64,000 bases of DNA from Paenibacillus sp. BJ-4 (GCF_020404765.1 NZ_JAIVEM010000188.1:62001-126000), one strand, 5' to 3'. Numbered from the stretch's first letter, positions 17,168 through 27,337 are shown. Translations and numbers: made by a program. The notes: generated by a model from the sequence alone, not told the origin.

Positions 17168-18460
17168 ATGTTTTGTTATCAGTGTGAACAGACGCCGAGT
17201 GGCGGGTGTACTGTCGTTGGGGTATGCGGTAAAAATGAAACCATAGCAAGCTTGCAGGATACGATGATTTTTGCCTTAAAAGGGATTGCCGCTTATGCGA
17301 CCCACGCCAGACAACTGGGCTATACCGATCCCGAAGTGGATCGTATCACGCACGAAGCGTTATATATGACCTTAACCAATTCTAACTTTAATGTACAAGA
17401 GCATTTGGAAATGGCGATGAAGGTCGGAAATGCGGCTGTACGGATCATGGATGTGCTGGATCGTGCGCATACGGATCGTTTTGGCATTCCGCAGCCGATT
17501 ACGGTCAGCCAGAATAAAATCGAAGGTCAATGCATCGTTGTGACCGGACATAATTTATATGCGCTGGAGGAATTGTTGCGGCAGACCGAAGGAAAGGGCA
17601 TCAACATCTATACCCACTCGGAAATGCTGCCAGCCCACGGTTATCCGGCGTTGAAGAAATATGCACATCTCAAAGGCAATATCGGCAAGGCCTGGTACGA
17701 TCAACGCAGACTGTTCGAGGAGTTCCCGGGCGCGATTCTTGCCACGACGAACTGTGTCATGCCGATTAAAGGTACGTATGCAGACCGCTTCTTCTCTTAT
17801 GAAGTAGCCGGGCTGGAGGGTGTTGCCAAAATTGTGAACGACGATTTCTCTCCACTGATTGAGCGCGCTTTGGCACTGCCAGCCGCAGATGTAGAATCTG
17901 AACAGGTGCTTACGACAGGATACCATCATGAGACGGTCATCGGACTGGCTCCCGAGATTATTCAGGCGGTTAAAGACGGACATATCCGCCGTTTCTTCGT
18001 CATTGCAGGCTGTGATGCACCGGGTAAAGGCGGCAATTATTATCGCGAACTGGCTACATCCTTGCCGAATGATACGGTCATTCTGACCACGTCCTGCGGT
18101 AAATTCCGCTTCAATGATGTAGATTACGGTACCGTTGGAGATACCGGCATTCCACGTTATATTGACTTGGGGCAATGCAACAATTCCGGTTCCACGGTGA
18201 AAATCGCTTTGGCGCTTGCTGATGCTTTTGGCTGTACAGTGAATGAGCTGCCGGTCAGCATCGTGTTGTCCTGGTTTGAGCAAAAGGCCGTGGCGATCCT
18301 GTTAGGCTTGTTCAGCCTTGGCATTCAGGACATCCGCATCGGACCCAAGCCACCGGAGTTTATCTCGTCGGGTGTGTTGGATGTACTTGTCGAGATGTTT
18401 GGCTTGAAGCTGATTACTACAGCGGAGGAAGATATGAAGGCAATGCTGGCGTTGTCGTAA
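17168..18460 (+). CDS. hcp: hybrid cluster protein (hydroxylamine/NO reductase)
   Basis: A 430-residue hybrid-cluster protein, cytosolic, reducing hydroxylamine and, as shown in enteric bacteria, nitric oxide during anaerobic nitrosative stress. The N-terminal cluster motif is C3-x2-C6-x7-C14-x5-C20 in MFCYQCEQTPSGGC, the short spacing of anaerobe-type Hcp. Hybrid-cluster ligands are visible in TGHNLYALEEL, ATTNCVMP, IAGCDAPGKGG, TTSCGKFRFN and LGQCNNSGS. ATG at 17168 follows GGAGGA; an upstream TTG at 17153 overlaps the ribosome binding site. No hcr reductase gene is adjacent. The FNR/CRP-like site upstream suggests oxygen control. Confidence 0.96.
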   Translation: MFCYQCEQTPSGGCTVVGVCGKNETIASLQDTMIFALKGIAAYATHARQLGYTDPEVDRITHEALYMTLTNSNFNVQEHLEMAMKVGNAAVRIMDVLDRAHTDRFGIPQPITVSQNKIEGQCIVVTGHNLYALEELLRQTEGKGINIYTHSEMLPAHGYPALKKYAHLKGNIGKAWYDQRRLFEEFPGAILATTNCVMPIKGTYADRFFSYEVAGLEGVAKIVNDDFSPLIERALALPAADVESEQVLTTGYHHETVIGLAPEIIQAVKDGHIRRFFVIAGCDAPGKGGNYYRELATSLPNDTVILTTSCGKFRFNDVDYGTVGDTGIPRYIDLGQCNNSGSTVKIALALADAFGCTVNELPVSIVLSWFEQKAVAILLGLFSLGIQDIRIGPKPPEFISSGVLDVLVEMFGLKLITTAEEDMKAMLALS

Positions 18461-18472
18461 GGGGTTAGAGAT

Positions 18473-18504
18473 GAGGAACTGCAAAGCGCAGTTCCTTTTT
18501 TGTT
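18473..18504 (+). terminator. terminator of hcp
   Basis: AGGAACTGC and GCGCAGTTCC pair around AAA, followed by TTTTTT. It lies just after the hcp stop and faces the end of the XRE gene. Confidence 0.88.
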
Positions 18505-18524
18505 ATTGCTGACTGTTTTATTAT

Positions 18525-18872
18525 TCAACGTTCATCGAATCTTATAAATATATCCGTAAGAATTTTTAATGCCATTTCCGTATCTTTGGCTTCACGCGTT
18601 CTCAGGAGAGTTAAAATATTTTTGATACTCAAATCTTCTTCGGTAAGCTCATCATTTTCCTTCACATATGTAAGTAATTGATAAACGCTCACGTTCAATG
18701 CCATCGCTATTTTCTCTAGATTTTTCAAAGATATATTTCTCTCTGCACGCTCGATAAAACCGATATAACTCGAATTGAATCCTGCTTTTTCGGCTAAAGC
18801 TTCTTGAGAAAGCCCTTTGGATTTCCGAATATCGCGAATACGTGTACCGACTAATTCTAGAAGTTCAGACAT
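18525..18872 (-). CDS. XRE-family transcriptional regulator
   Basis: A 115-residue protein with an N-terminal HTH_3 domain (IRKSKGLSQEALAEKAG, FIERAERNISLKNLEKIA) and a ~45-residue helical tail (TEEDLSIKNILTLLRTREAK) for dimerisation. AGAGGTG precedes the ATG. It resembles small SinR-like or plasmid-type regulators. It is transcribed away from the gene at 19082 with a 209-base AT-rich gap between, which could contain a shared operator; targets unknown. Confidence 0.85.
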   Translation of the reverse strand: MSELLELVGTRIRDIRKSKGLSQEALAEKAGFNSSYIGFIERAERNISLKNLEKIAMALNVSVYQLLTYVKENDELTEEDLSIKNILTLLRTREAKDTEMALKILTDIFIRFDER

Positions 18873-19081
18873 GATTACACCTCTCTTTAGTTAGAAGTGT
18901 AGAGAAAGTATTACATGTAATTAATAACTCTTAGTAAGTAAATTGATTTAAATACTACTATGTAGTAATATTTTTTTATAAAGCTTTTCCGATTAGCTAG
19001 AAAATTATACATTTTAATGGTTCATAACTATGCTATGTTGCTCACAGTGTTTATGAATTTATATTCAGGAGTTGATTCTGC

Positions 19082-19597
19082 ATGAAAAATTACTCCTTAA
19101 GCCCGCGCTTACATAGTGATTCAGATTTCACATTCCCCACATACAGCGACTCCAACATATTGAATTGCATCATGGATTTTCAAAAGCTTGCCCAATATCA
19201 AATACAGCTTGCACAGATGATGCGCAATCATAATCAGTTTCATAACTGCCTCGTTCTTTGTGATCGAGCGATGTTTTCTATGGCGAAGGCCATTTATGTT
19301 CATCGAAATCAGGTCATTCCTTCATCCTTTAACCTATCCGTAACCGATCTGCTCAGGTTAATCCACAAGAATGCTGAGTCGAGTTTAGATATCGTGCTGT
19401 TTATGAGTACAGTCCATTATCTTATTTCCCGAGAGGAATGTGCATCTAAAGGGACGATGAAGCCGGAGGAAGTAGACAAGCTGCTTTATAGAACAGATCA
19501 TATTCTAAAGCGTTTATCACGAAGAATGGTAGCTGATCCAGCTATGCAGTATAATAGCGAAAAGGGAGATATTGGTTACGGATTAAAGACTCCATAG
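19082..19597 (+). CDS. hypothetical protein, possibly HEPN-like
   Basis: A 171-residue, mostly helical soluble protein. A segment around residues 47-115 (NCLVLCDRAMFSMAKAIYVH, then LLRLIHKNAESSLDIV) has the spacing of a HEPN-type helical bundle, though the catalytic R-x4-6-H motif is not obvious. CAGGAG lies ten bases before the ATG. It is followed 20 bases later by a MazG-like pyrophosphohydrolase gene in the same direction and probably forms a two-gene unit with it. Function unknown. Confidence 0.6.
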   Translation: MKNYSLSPRLHSDSDFTFPTYSDSNILNCIMDFQKLAQYQIQLAQMMRNHNQFHNCLVLCDRAMFSMAKAIYVHRNQVIPSSFNLSVTDLLRLIHKNAESSLDIVLFMSTVHYLISREECASKGTMKPEEVDKLLYRTDHILKRLSRRMVADPAMQYNSEKGDIGYGLKTP

Positions 19598-19616
19598 CAG
19601 AAAGGGTGCATTTCAT

Positions 19617-19946
19617 ATGCGTACATATAACAAGCTGGTACGTGATAAGATCCCGAACCTGATTACAGCTCAGGGCAAGGAATGCAGCACACGCATCTTG
19701 GACCCGGAGGAATATAAACAGGCGCTTCGAACGAAGCTTCGTGAAGAAGCGGAGGAATATTTTGAAGCGGAAAAAGATCAGGATGCGCTGGAAGAACTGG
19801 CGGATATGCTGGAAGTCATCCAGGCGCTGGCAGAAGTACATGGAGCGAATGCGGCAGAACTGGACAAGCTAAGAGCAGGCAAAGCCGAGGCCCGAGGTGG
19901 CTTTCAGGAGCGGGTGTTTTTAATCGATGTCGATGAATATCAATAA
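19617..19946 (+). CDS. MazG-like nucleotide pyrophosphohydrolase
   Basis: A 109-residue all-alpha protein starting YNKLVRDKIPNLITAQGK, the classic opening of the phosphoribosyl-ATP-pyrophosphohydrolase-like branch of MazG proteins. The Mg-binding E-E-x2-E ... E-x2-D pattern is seen as LREEAEEYFEAEKD and ALEELADMLEVIQAL. These enzymes hydrolyse nucleoside or phosphoribosyl triphosphates, often non-canonical ones. Short spacing from the upstream gene suggests co-transcription. Confidence 0.85.
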   Translation: MRTYNKLVRDKIPNLITAQGKECSTRILDPEEYKQALRTKLREEAEEYFEAEKDQDALEELADMLEVIQALAEVHGANAAELDKLRAGKAEARGGFQERVFLIDVDEYQ

Positions 19947-20040
19947 GCTTTTCTTTCACATTCACTACTGTAATGTCAGTAAATTTAAGGAAACTGGAAG
20001 ATACCCCAGAAAACTCACGAGAACCCTCTCACATCATGAG

Positions 20041-20575
20041 TCGTAGGCTGCATGGGGTTTGCAAATAATGTATATGTATTGATCGGGCTCCGAATACTGC
20101 AAGGTGCTATCACAGGTATAGCACAGCTTGTACTATATTGATTACAACCCAGACGGACAAGGAACACGCGGGCTGGGCCTTGGGTACACTTTCAACAGCC
20201 AATATTGCCGGTTCTTTGCTTGGACCTACAATCGGCGGGTTTATAGCAGAACATTTTGGATTACAAGATTCATTTTTTATCAGGTGTGTTGCTGCTGATT
20301 GCCTTTTTGACTACCCTTTTATTTGTAAAGGAAACGTTTGTCCGTGAGCACCAAAAAACACTTGGTATTAAGGAAATATGGCGCATTATTCCTGAAAAGA
20401 GTTTGACGATTACGATGTTTGTCACTTTTTTTGTATTAACAGTGGCGTTATATTCGGTAGAACCCATCATAACCGTATATATAACGGAATTATCCGGCAA
20501 TACCGGTCATATCGCTTTGTTAGCTGGATTGGCCTTCTCGGCATCGGGGCTGGCGAATATATCATTACCAAGCGT
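20041..20575 (+). pseudogene. MFS multidrug transporter remnant
   Basis: A major-facilitator gene lacking its 5' third and split over three frames. Pieces in order: MGFANNVYVLIGLRILQGAITGIAQ, then in another frame EHAGWALGTLSTANIAGSLLG and PTIGGFIAEHFGL, then SGVLLLIAFLTTLLFVKETF through EPIITVYITELSGNTGHIAL. These match the middle of MdtG-like 12-14 TM drug exporters. It breaks off at FSASGLANI and runs directly into an unrelated hydrolase remnant, which points to a deletion. Confidence 0.75.
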
Positions 20576-20839
20576 TAATGGGGTGCATTCTTTGGTACTG
20601 ATCTTGACTTGCAGCTGCGTCGTCGTGGAATTGATACCATTGTACTTTGTGGTATTTCTACCTCTCATTGGCGTGGATACTACAGCAAGAGAGGCTACCA
20701 GCTTGGATATCATCAGATTTTTGTGGAGGATGCCATGACAGCTTCGACGAACGAGGAGCACGATTATGTTTGTAAATACATCTTTCCGAGAATCGGCCGG
20801 ATTCGGTCAACTGAAGAAGTCACTTTGTCATTAAGATAA
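20576..20839 (+). pseudogene. isochorismatase-family hydrolase remnant
   Basis: The 3' half of a cysteine hydrolase gene, in two frames. [20 protein letters not shown] and VLCGISTS read first, [10 protein letters not shown] follows in a second frame, then [18 protein letters not shown] through EEVTLSLR in the first. The catalytic Cys region normally near GISTxxCV is damaged. The missing 5' half and the fusion to the MFS remnant indicate one deletion plus later frameshifts. Confidence 0.75.
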
Positions 20840-20855
20840 AATAGAAAAGGAAGGA

Positions 20856-20901
20856 ATAAAAGAGCTTTATCAGATCTAACCTGGTAAAGTTCTTTTATTT
20901 G
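20856..20901 (+). terminator. intrinsic terminator
   Basis: AAAAGAGCTTTATCAG pairs with CTGGTAAAGTTCTTTT around a short loop and ends in ATTT. It marks the end of the former hydrolase gene. Confidence 0.7.
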
Positions 20902-21068
20902 CCTGCATTTCATACCATGGTCCACCCTAACCAATCCATCCCTTCTCATCCCACACAAAGGTTAAAATTTTATAAAAAAAGTTCAAAACCAGCAAAGACC
21001 TTTCCCGGGCTGGAATGATACCATGTGGTTGCACATAAGAAAAGGAGAGGTGTTCGTCGCCACTCTAT

Positions 21069-21082
21069 TGTAAGCGCTATCT
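21069..21082. promoter_or_regulatory. cre (CcpA) site ahead of the sugar ABC operon
   Basis: TGTAAGCGCTATCT matches the cre consensus TGWAANCGNTNWCA at all but the last base. It lies 68 bases before the start of the binding-protein gene, where CcpA binding would repress sugar uptake when glucose is present. Confidence 0.6.
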
Positions 21083-21149
21083 AATTTATGCTCTAATCAG
21101 CACTTACCTTCAAAATGACCCGCATCACATGAGGAAAGGGGAGCTTCAC

Positions 21150-22235
21150 ATGAAAAAAGGAGCTGTCGCTATATGGCTTCTGGTTTTAGCCTTAATGCTT
21201 TCGGCCTGTAATTTGGCGGAGAGTGGAACGGGCAGCAAGGAAAAGGGCTATGTGGGTATTTCCATGCCGACCAAATCGTCCGAGCGTTGGGTAGGAGACG
21301 GGGAGAATATGGTCCGGCTGTTTCAGGAGCAAGGCTATAAAACGGATTTACAGTATGCCGAGGATGTGGTGGAAAACCAAATCTCTCAAATCGAAAATAT
21401 GATCACCAAGGGTGTCAATGTTATGGTCATCGCTTCGGTGGACGGAAACACGCTGACGGACGTCATCCAGAAGGCACATGACCGGGGGATTCAAGTGATT
21501 TCCTATGACCGTCTGATTCGGAACACACCGTATCTGACGTACTATGCAACCTTCGACAACTTTAAAGTGGGCGTGCTGCAGGCGGCGTATATTGAGAAGA
21601 AGCTGGGACTCAAGGAAGGCAAAGGCCCCTTCAATATAGAGCTGTTCGGTGGTTCGCCGGATGACAATAACGCTTATTTCTTCTTTAACGGTGCGATGTC
21701 GGTCCTCAAGCCATATATCGATTCAGGCAAATTGGTGGTACGCAGCAAGCAGATGACGATGGCGCAAATCGCTACGCTGCGATGGGATGGAGCCTTGGCC
21801 CAGTCGCGGATGGATAATCTGCTGAGTGCTTACTATTCGGGGGCCAATCTGGACGCGGTGTTATCTCCTTATGACGGAATTAGCATTGGGATTATTTCAT
21901 CGCTCAAAGGGGTTGGCTACGGATCAGCGAACAAGCCGCTGCCGATCATTACGGGGCAGGATGCGGAGCTGGCTTCGATCAAGTCGATTGTGGCTGGAGA
22001 GCAGACGCAAACCATATTCAAGGATACCCGCAAGCTGGCTGAGCAGACGGTTGTGATGGCCAACAGTATTTTACAGGGCAAGCAGGCGGAAGTGAATGAC
22101 ACTAAATCATATAACAATGGGAAAAAGATAGTTCCTGCTTATTTGCTTGATCCGATCTCGGTGGATCGCACGAATGTCGAAAAGGATATTGTCGGCAGCC
22201 ATTATTACACCAAAGAGCAAATTGGACTGAAATAA
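21150..22235 (+). CDS. ChvE-type sugar ABC transporter binding lipoprotein
   Basis: A 361-residue lipoprotein that captures monosaccharides outside the membrane. Signal and lipobox read [19 protein letters not shown]. The Peripla_BP_4 domain shows [59 protein letters not shown] and [16 protein letters not shown], matching the ChvE / multiple-monosaccharide subgroup. GGGGAG precedes the ATG at 21150; the in-frame ATG at 21129 overlaps that region. It is the first gene of a three-gene operon with the ATPase (34-base gap) and permease. A cre site lies upstream. Confidence 0.92.
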   Translation: MKKGAVAIWLLVLALMLSACNLAESGTGSKEKGYVGISMPTKSSERWVGDGENMVRLFQEQGYKTDLQYAEDVVENQISQIENMITKGVNVMVIASVDGNTLTDVIQKAHDRGIQVISYDRLIRNTPYLTYYATFDNFKVGVLQAAYIEKKLGLKEGKGPFNIELFGGSPDDNNAYFFFNGAMSVLKPYIDSGKLVVRSKQMTMAQIATLRWDGALAQSRMDNLLSAYYSGANLDAVLSPYDGISIGIISSLKGVGYGSANKPLPIITGQDAELASIKSIVAGEQTQTIFKDTRKLAEQTVVMANSILQGKQAEVNDTKSYNNGKKIVPAYLLDPISVDRTNVEKDIVGSHYYTKEQIGLK

Positions 22236-22269
22236 GAGCAGGCCATCTAAAGCGAAAGGAGCGTATCCC

Positions 22270-23820
22270 ATGACTGGAATCATATTGGAAATGAAGGGAA
22301 TTACCAAAACCTTTCCCGGCGTGAAGGCATTGGAAAATGTAAATCTCAAGGTCAAGGAAGGCGAAATCCATTCCCTGTGCGGTGAGAACGGTGCGGGCAA
22401 ATCGACGCTGATGAAGGTACTGAGCGGTGTATATCCGCATGGAACCTACGAAGGAGATATTGTTTTTCAGGGAAAAACGTGCGAGTTCAAGGATATCAAG
22501 CAAAGCGAGGAATTGGGTATCGTTATTATCCACCAGGAGCTGGCACTCATCCCGTATCTGTCGATTGCAGAAAATATTTACCTGGGCAACGAACGCGCCA
22601 GTGGCGGCGTGATTAATTGGAAAGAGACCTTTGTGGGTACACGCGATCTACTGTCCAAGGTCGGTTTGAGCGAAAATCCCAATACACTCGTTACGAATAT
22701 CGGGGTCGGGAAGCAGCAACTGGTCGAAATTGCGAAAGCGCTTTCTAAAAAGGTAAAGCTGCTCATTCTCGATGAACCCACGGCGGCACTGAATGAGGAT
22801 GATAGCGAAAATTTGCTTAATTTGATGCTGGAATTTAAGAAACAGGGCATTTCCTGTATTCTGATCTCCCACAAGCTGAATGAGGTCGCGAAGGTATCGG
22901 ATTCCATCACGATTTTACGGGACGGAAAGACGATTGAGACGCTGGATATGAAAAAGGATGAGGTCACCGAGGACCGGATTATTAGCGGGATGGTTGGACG
23001 CGATCTGACCAGCCGTTATCCGGAGCGCCATGCAGAGATCGGCAAAGTCATTTTGGAAGTGAAGGATTGGACGGTCTACCACGAGCATCATGCGGAACGC
23101 AAGGTGCTGGATCAGGTGAACTTGAACATTCGGCGCGGTGAGATTGTCGGTATTGCCGGGTTGATGGGGGCGGGACGGACGGAGCTGGCGATGAGCATTT
23201 TTGGCAAGTCGTACGGACGCAACATTTCCGGTCAACTGATTAAAGACGGCAAGCCGATCCAGAATAACACGGTAACGGACGCGATTAACAATGGATTTGC
23301 GTATGTGACGGAGGATCGCAAGGAATATGGTCTGATTCTGATGGATGATATCAAGCGCAATATTTCGCTGACCGGCCTGAACAAGCTGACGAAGGGCGCT
23401 GTCGTCAATGAGCAGGAGGAAGTCGTCGTTGCTGAGGATATGAAAAAGAGCATGAACATCAAAGCGCCGAGCATTTTACAAAAAACAGGCAATCTGAGCG
23501 GTGGCAATCAGCAGAAGGTGGTGCTGAGCAAATGGATTTTTGCCGGGCCGGATATTCTGATCCTCGATGAGCCGACGCGCGGCATTGATGTGGGTGCCAA
23601 ATATGAAATTTATACGATTATTCACCGACTTGCCGCTGAAGGCAAGGGCGTGCTGGTCATTTCATCTGAGCTGCCAGAGGTTCTAGGCTTGTGTGACCGG
23701 ATTTATGTCATGAATGCCGGGCGGATCACCGGAGAAGTTAGCCGTGAGGACGCGTCGCAGGAAACGTTGATGAGATATATGACCAAGTCAGGAGGCGTGA
23801 AGCATGGAAACCATAGCTAA
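22270..23820 (+). CDS. gguA: sugar ABC transporter ATPase with two nucleotide-binding domains
   Basis: A 516-residue duplicated ATPase. The first domain has Walker [10 protein letters not shown], signature-region [16 protein letters not shown] and Walker [12 protein letters not shown]. The second has a degenerate Walker A ([11 protein letters not shown]), signature [14 protein letters not shown] and Walker [13 protein letters not shown]. This is the MglA/XylG/GguA type that powers ChvE-like monosaccharide import. AAAGGAG precedes the ATG. Its last 17 bases overlap the permease gene. Confidence 0.95.
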   Translation: MTGIILEMKGITKTFPGVKALENVNLKVKEGEIHSLCGENGAGKSTLMKVLSGVYPHGTYEGDIVFQGKTCEFKDIKQSEELGIVIIHQELALIPYLSIAENIYLGNERASGGVINWKETFVGTRDLLSKVGLSENPNTLVTNIGVGKQQLVEIAKALSKKVKLLILDEPTAALNEDDSENLLNLMLEFKKQGISCILISHKLNEVAKVSDSITILRDGKTIETLDMKKDEVTEDRIISGMVGRDLTSRYPERHAEIGKVILEVKDWTVYHEHHAERKVLDQVNLNIRRGEIVGIAGLMGAGRTELAMSIFGKSYGRNISGQLIKDGKPIQNNTVTDAINNGFAYVTEDRKEYGLILMDDIKRNISLTGLNKLTKGAVVNEQEEVVVAEDMKKSMNIKAPSILQKTGNLSGGNQQKVVLSKWIFAGPDILILDEPTRGIDVGAKYEIYTIIHRLAAEGKGVLVISSELPEVLGLCDRIYVMNAGRITGEVSREDASQETLMRYMTKSGGVKHGNHS

Positions 23821-24967
23821 ACTATTTAAAAATAACATCCGCCAATATGGCATGATGATTGCGCTGGTCGTCATTATGATCTTGTTCGAGGTGCTGACAG
23901 GCGGCCTGCTGTTGAAGCCGATTAATATTACGAATCTGATTCTGCAAAATAGCTACATTCTTGTGCTGGCCATCGGGATGGTGCTGGTTATCATCACTGG
24001 ACATATTGATTTGTCTGTCGGCTCAATAGCCGCTTTTGTTGGCGCGGTTTCAGCCATTATGATGGTCGATTGGCAGCTTCCAGCGTGGATCGCTGTGATT
24101 GCATCTTTGCTGGTCGGGGCGTTAATTGGCGCATGGCAAGGGTTCTGGGTCGCTTATGTACGGATTCCAGCGTTTATCGTAACATTGGCAGGGATGCTAC
24201 TCTTTCGCGGATTAACGATGATTGTGTTGGAAGGCCAATCCATCTCTCCTTTTCCGGGGGGCTTCCAAAAAATCAGTTCAGGCTTTCTGCCGGATTTTGC
24301 ATCCTCCGGTTACAATCTGGTATCCATCATTATCGGCATCGCGCTCACGGTTTGGTTTATCGTTAATGAGTTTCGCGAGCGCCGTTCCCAGCTTAAATAC
24401 GGTTTTGAGGTTCCGTCACAGACTTTATTTGTACTCAAGCTGATTGTGGTGGCTGCTATCATCAATCTGTTCACCTTTATGCTCGCAAGTTATGCAGGAA
24501 TCCCGAACATTCTCGTATTGCTGTTCATTCTGATTGTCGTTTATTCCTTCGTGATGAATCGCACGGTTATGGGTCGTCATGTGTATGCGCTGGGTGGGAA
24601 TGAAAAGGCGGCGGGTCTGTCCGGTGTCAAAACGAAAAAAGTAACGTTTTGGGTATTCGTGAACATGGGCGTGCTGGCCGCCATTTCCGGTCTGATCTTT
24701 GCTGCACGTCTGAACGCGGCTACGCCGAGAGCAGGTACGAACTTTGAGTTGGATGCCATCGCAGCTTGCTTTATCGGCGGTGCTTCGGCATCCGGCGGGA
24801 TCGGGACCGTTTTTGGAGCCATTATCGGTGGTTTGGTCATGGGCGTACTGAATAACGGCATGTCTCTGATCGGTCTGGGTATTGACTGGCAGCAAGGGAT
24901 CAAGGGCTTGGTGCTGCTGCTGGCGGTTGCCTTCGATATATACAACAAAAACAAAAGATCGGCTTAG
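23804..24967 (+). CDS. gguB: sugar ABC transporter permease
   Basis: A 387-residue permease with about ten membrane helices, of the RbsC/XylH/GguB family (BPD_transp_2). Landmarks are [39 protein letters not shown] and [19 protein letters not shown]. It starts inside the end of the ATPase gene with AGGAGG upstream, so the two are coupled. Together with the two preceding genes it forms a complete monosaccharide importer. Confidence 0.94.
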   Translation: METIAKLFKNNIRQYGMMIALVVIMILFEVLTGGLLLKPINITNLILQNSYILVLAIGMVLVIITGHIDLSVGSIAAFVGAVSAIMMVDWQLPAWIAVIASLLVGALIGAWQGFWVAYVRIPAFIVTLAGMLLFRGLTMIVLEGQSISPFPGGFQKISSGFLPDFASSGYNLVSIIIGIALTVWFIVNEFRERRSQLKYGFEVPSQTLFVLKLIVVAAIINLFTFMLASYAGIPNILVLLFILIVVYSFVMNRTVMGRHVYALGGNEKAAGLSGVKTKKVTFWVFVNMGVLAAISGLIFAARLNAATPRAGTNFELDAIAACFIGGASASGGIGTVFGAIIGGLVMGVLNNGMSLIGLGIDWQQGIKGLVLLLAVAFDIYNKNKRSA

Positions 24968-25011
24968 AATTCCATGTCTGGCTATCGCTAAGGTTCATAT
25001 GTAAACGGATA

Positions 25012-25062
25012 AAAGGAACCTCCAGTCCCACTCGAAATGTGGATACTGGAGGTTCCTTGTTT
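25012..25062 (+). terminator. terminator of the sugar ABC operon
   Basis: AAGGAACCTCCAGT pairs with ACTGGAGGTTCCTT around ~20 bases and is followed by GTTT. It also borders the end of the leftward SDR pseudogene. Confidence 0.8.
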
Positions 25063-25932
25063 AGGTCGTTACCATTTGTCCGCCATTGACATGCAGCGTT
25101 TGGCCTGTAATGTAGGAGCCGTCATCCGAAGCCAGCAGCACATAGGCAGGGGCCAATTCATAAGGCTGCCCGGCACGCTTCATCGGCGTATTGGTGCCAA
25201 AGGTGCGAATCACCTCAGGCGGCTGTGTGGCTGCATTCAGCGGAGTCCAGAAGGGACCAGGAGCAATGGCGTTCACACGGATACCGTAATCGACCAGATG
25301 ATTAGCCAGAGCACGGGTGAAGCTGACAATGGCTCCTTTGGTAGCTGAATAGTCAATCAGATTTTTGTTACCAAGATAGGCTGTAACCGAAGCTGTATTG
25401 ACAATGCTTCTGTGGTCATATGAAAGAAGGAAATAATATTCGTGTCAAATGTATCACGAAGCTGCTGTTCACTGATATCCAGATACGATTCGCGTACAAA
25501 CTGAACCCCCATGTTATTAATGAGGATGTCAATACGGCCGAAGGTTTCCATCGTTTTTTGGACAACCAGGCAGCAGTTGCTTTTTTGCCTCAGATCGCCC
25601 GGAATTAACAAACAACGTCTGCCGAGTTTGTGAATAATATCGCGGGTTTCCATCGCATCCCGATGTTCATCGAGATAGGCAATGACCAGATCGGCCCCTT
25701 CCTTGGCAAAAGCCACAGCAACCGCACGACCAATACCACTGTCACCGCCGCTAATAATAGCTACCCGATCCTGAAGCTTTCCCGTGCCGATATATTTTGG
25801 ATTATCAAAAATAGGGCGTGGAACCATCAGATACTCCAACCCCGGCTGTCTGTATTGATGCTGGGGAGGAAAAGTAATCGGTACTTCTTTACACTGGGTT
25901 TCTGTACCGTAATAAGGATATTGCAAATTCAT
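25061..25932 (-). pseudogene. SDR oxidoreductase gene with internal deletion and frameshift
   Basis: A short-chain dehydrogenase of the YhxC/YdaD-like group. Frame one gives the N-terminal MNLQYPYYG extension, the NAD(P) motif ISGGDSGIGRAVAVAFA and ILINNMGVQ. Around 25395-25405 it leaves frame; the rest resumes with SIVNTASVTAYLG, the catalytic YSATK and MNAIAPGPFWTPLN down to 25061. About eight residues normally found between the MTTEA helix and SIVNT are missing, so this is a small deletion rather than a single-base error. AGAGGG precedes ATG 25932. Confidence 0.85.
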
Positions 25933-25992
25933 TGTTGATCCCTCTTTAGGCGTTTTGAAACCCAATATATTCGAAATGGGCGCAAACGGTGA

Positions 25993-26745
25993 CTATCCTG
26001 AAATCGTCGCTCCATCCGCCGGAATATGGACACGCTGCCCCAAACCTTCACGGTTGATATGTTCCGAAAGCTCGGAGCGAGATAGCAGACAATGATTGAT
26101 CGCTTCCATGTGAATAGCCACGATTTGTGTGTAAGGGGCGTGCTGCGCTACCACCGTCACATCCTGGGCAGTCATAATAATGGGGTCACCTACCGTAAAC
26201 CGTGCTCCTCCAGCATTCACAATCGTCCAGTCAGGACGGTATTTGTCGAGTGTTTCCGCGACTTCACTGCACCAGATCGTATCTCCGGCCGCATAGACGA
26301 CAGGCTCACCTGGAGCTTGAAACACAAAGCCTGACACTTGGCCCATCTGTTCCCCGATTTCTCCAGTACCGTGATGTCCGGTTGTGCGGATAATCTCAAT
26401 TTCTCTCATAGACCCAACCACCCAAATCGGATTCACCTGTGTAAAACCGTCAGCAGCAATTTGCTCTTCATTACCGGGCTGACAGAAGACGGGAATTTGC
26501 TTGTCCAGCCATTGTACAGCCGCCGGGTCCCAATGATCCGGGTGCAAATGCGTAACGATCACAACGTCTGGCTGTCCGAGCGTTTCCCATTGTGGAGGCA
26601 AAGGAACTAGCGGATTTCGACGATCATTCTCCGTATTTGGAACAGGTGGATTTACACCAGGCTCGCTCAGCATCGGGTCGATCAGAAATTTTACCCCACC
26701 ATATTCCAGCCATAGGGTTGCATTGCGGATCAGTGTGATTTTCAT
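25993..26745 (-). CDS. MBL-fold metal-dependent hydrolase
   Basis: A 250-residue metallo-beta-lactamase-fold protein of the UlaG-like/UPF0173 type. Metal motif VTHLHPDHWD, later HHGTG, AAGDTIW and IHMEAINHC. ATG at 26745 with AAAGGAG ten bases upstream begins MKITLIRNATLWLEYGG, the normal start of the family, so the longer frame to 26826 is rejected. It diverges from an Lrp-type regulator 161 bases away, which may control it. Substrate unknown. Confidence 0.88.
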   Translation of the reverse strand: MKITLIRNATLWLEYGGVKFLIDPMLSEPGVNPPVPNTENDRRNPLVPLPPQWETLGQPDVVIVTHLHPDHWDPAAVQWLDKQIPVFCQPGNEEQIAADGFTQVNPIWVVGSMREIEIIRTTGHHGTGEIGEQMGQVSGFVFQAPGEPVVYAAGDTIWCSEVAETLDKYRPDWTIVNAGGARFTVGDPIIMTAQDVTVVAQHAPYTQIVAIHMEAINHCLLSRSELSEHINREGLGQRVHIPADGATISG

Positions 26746-26906
26746 ATATGGATAGCTCCTTTTGTATAATCGAAAGAATTTTTTAGCCGGATATATTCGG
26801 CAGTTCGTTGTTTCTGTTACAATCATATCTGACGCAAAAGATGCAGGCTATGGCCTGTTGAAAGGAAAACAAGCATTCTCGTTTCATGATGAAAGGAAAA
26901 ATGGCT

Positions 26907-27335
26907 ATGGAACTATTTGTGCCTGATGAGATCGACCTGCGCATTCTTCATCATCTGATTGAAGACAGCTCTTTATCGCACAAGGAGATTGGTCTGCTCG
27001 TTCATCTTACCGGTCAAGCGGTAGGAGCGCGTGTTCGAAAAATGCAGGATGCGGGCATCATCGAAGGCTATACGCTACGCTGGAACCCTGAAAAAATTGG
27101 GCAGACTATTCATGCCTTTATTACGGTATTTTTGAATTCAGGAACCGTTCATAGTGCTTTTCTGGCTTTTGCTCGGAAGCATCCCTCTATTGTTGAGATT
27201 CATCGGGTTAGTGGGGAGGGCTGTTACTGGATGCGCTTGCGCATGTCGTCACAGTCAGAGCTTAATACCATGCTGGATGAATTGACGCAGTACGGCAATT
27301 ACAAGCTAAGCTTTTCGTTAGGAGAAATCGAATGA
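26907..27335 (+). CDS. Lrp/AsnC-family transcriptional regulator
   Basis: A 142-residue protein: N-terminal winged HTH (DEIDLRILHHLIEDSSLSHK, QAVGARVRKMQDAGIIEG) and a C-terminal RAM ligand-binding/oligomerisation domain (HAFITVFLNSG, VEIHRVSGEGCYWMRL). The ATG at 26907 has AAAGGA nine bases upstream; in-frame ATGs at 26886, 26889 and 26901 are less well placed. Divergent from the MBL hydrolase gene. Confidence 0.88.
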   Translation: MELFVPDEIDLRILHHLIEDSSLSHKEIGLLVHLTGQAVGARVRKMQDAGIIEGYTLRWNPEKIGQTIHAFITVFLNSGTVHSAFLAFARKHPSIVEIHRVSGEGCYWMRLRMSSQSELNTMLDELTQYGNYKLSFSLGEIE

Positions 27336-27337
27336 TA

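Noticed and set aside
17555-18283. Long frame opposite hcp (242 codons)
   Set aside because: Antisense shadow; hcp is certain.
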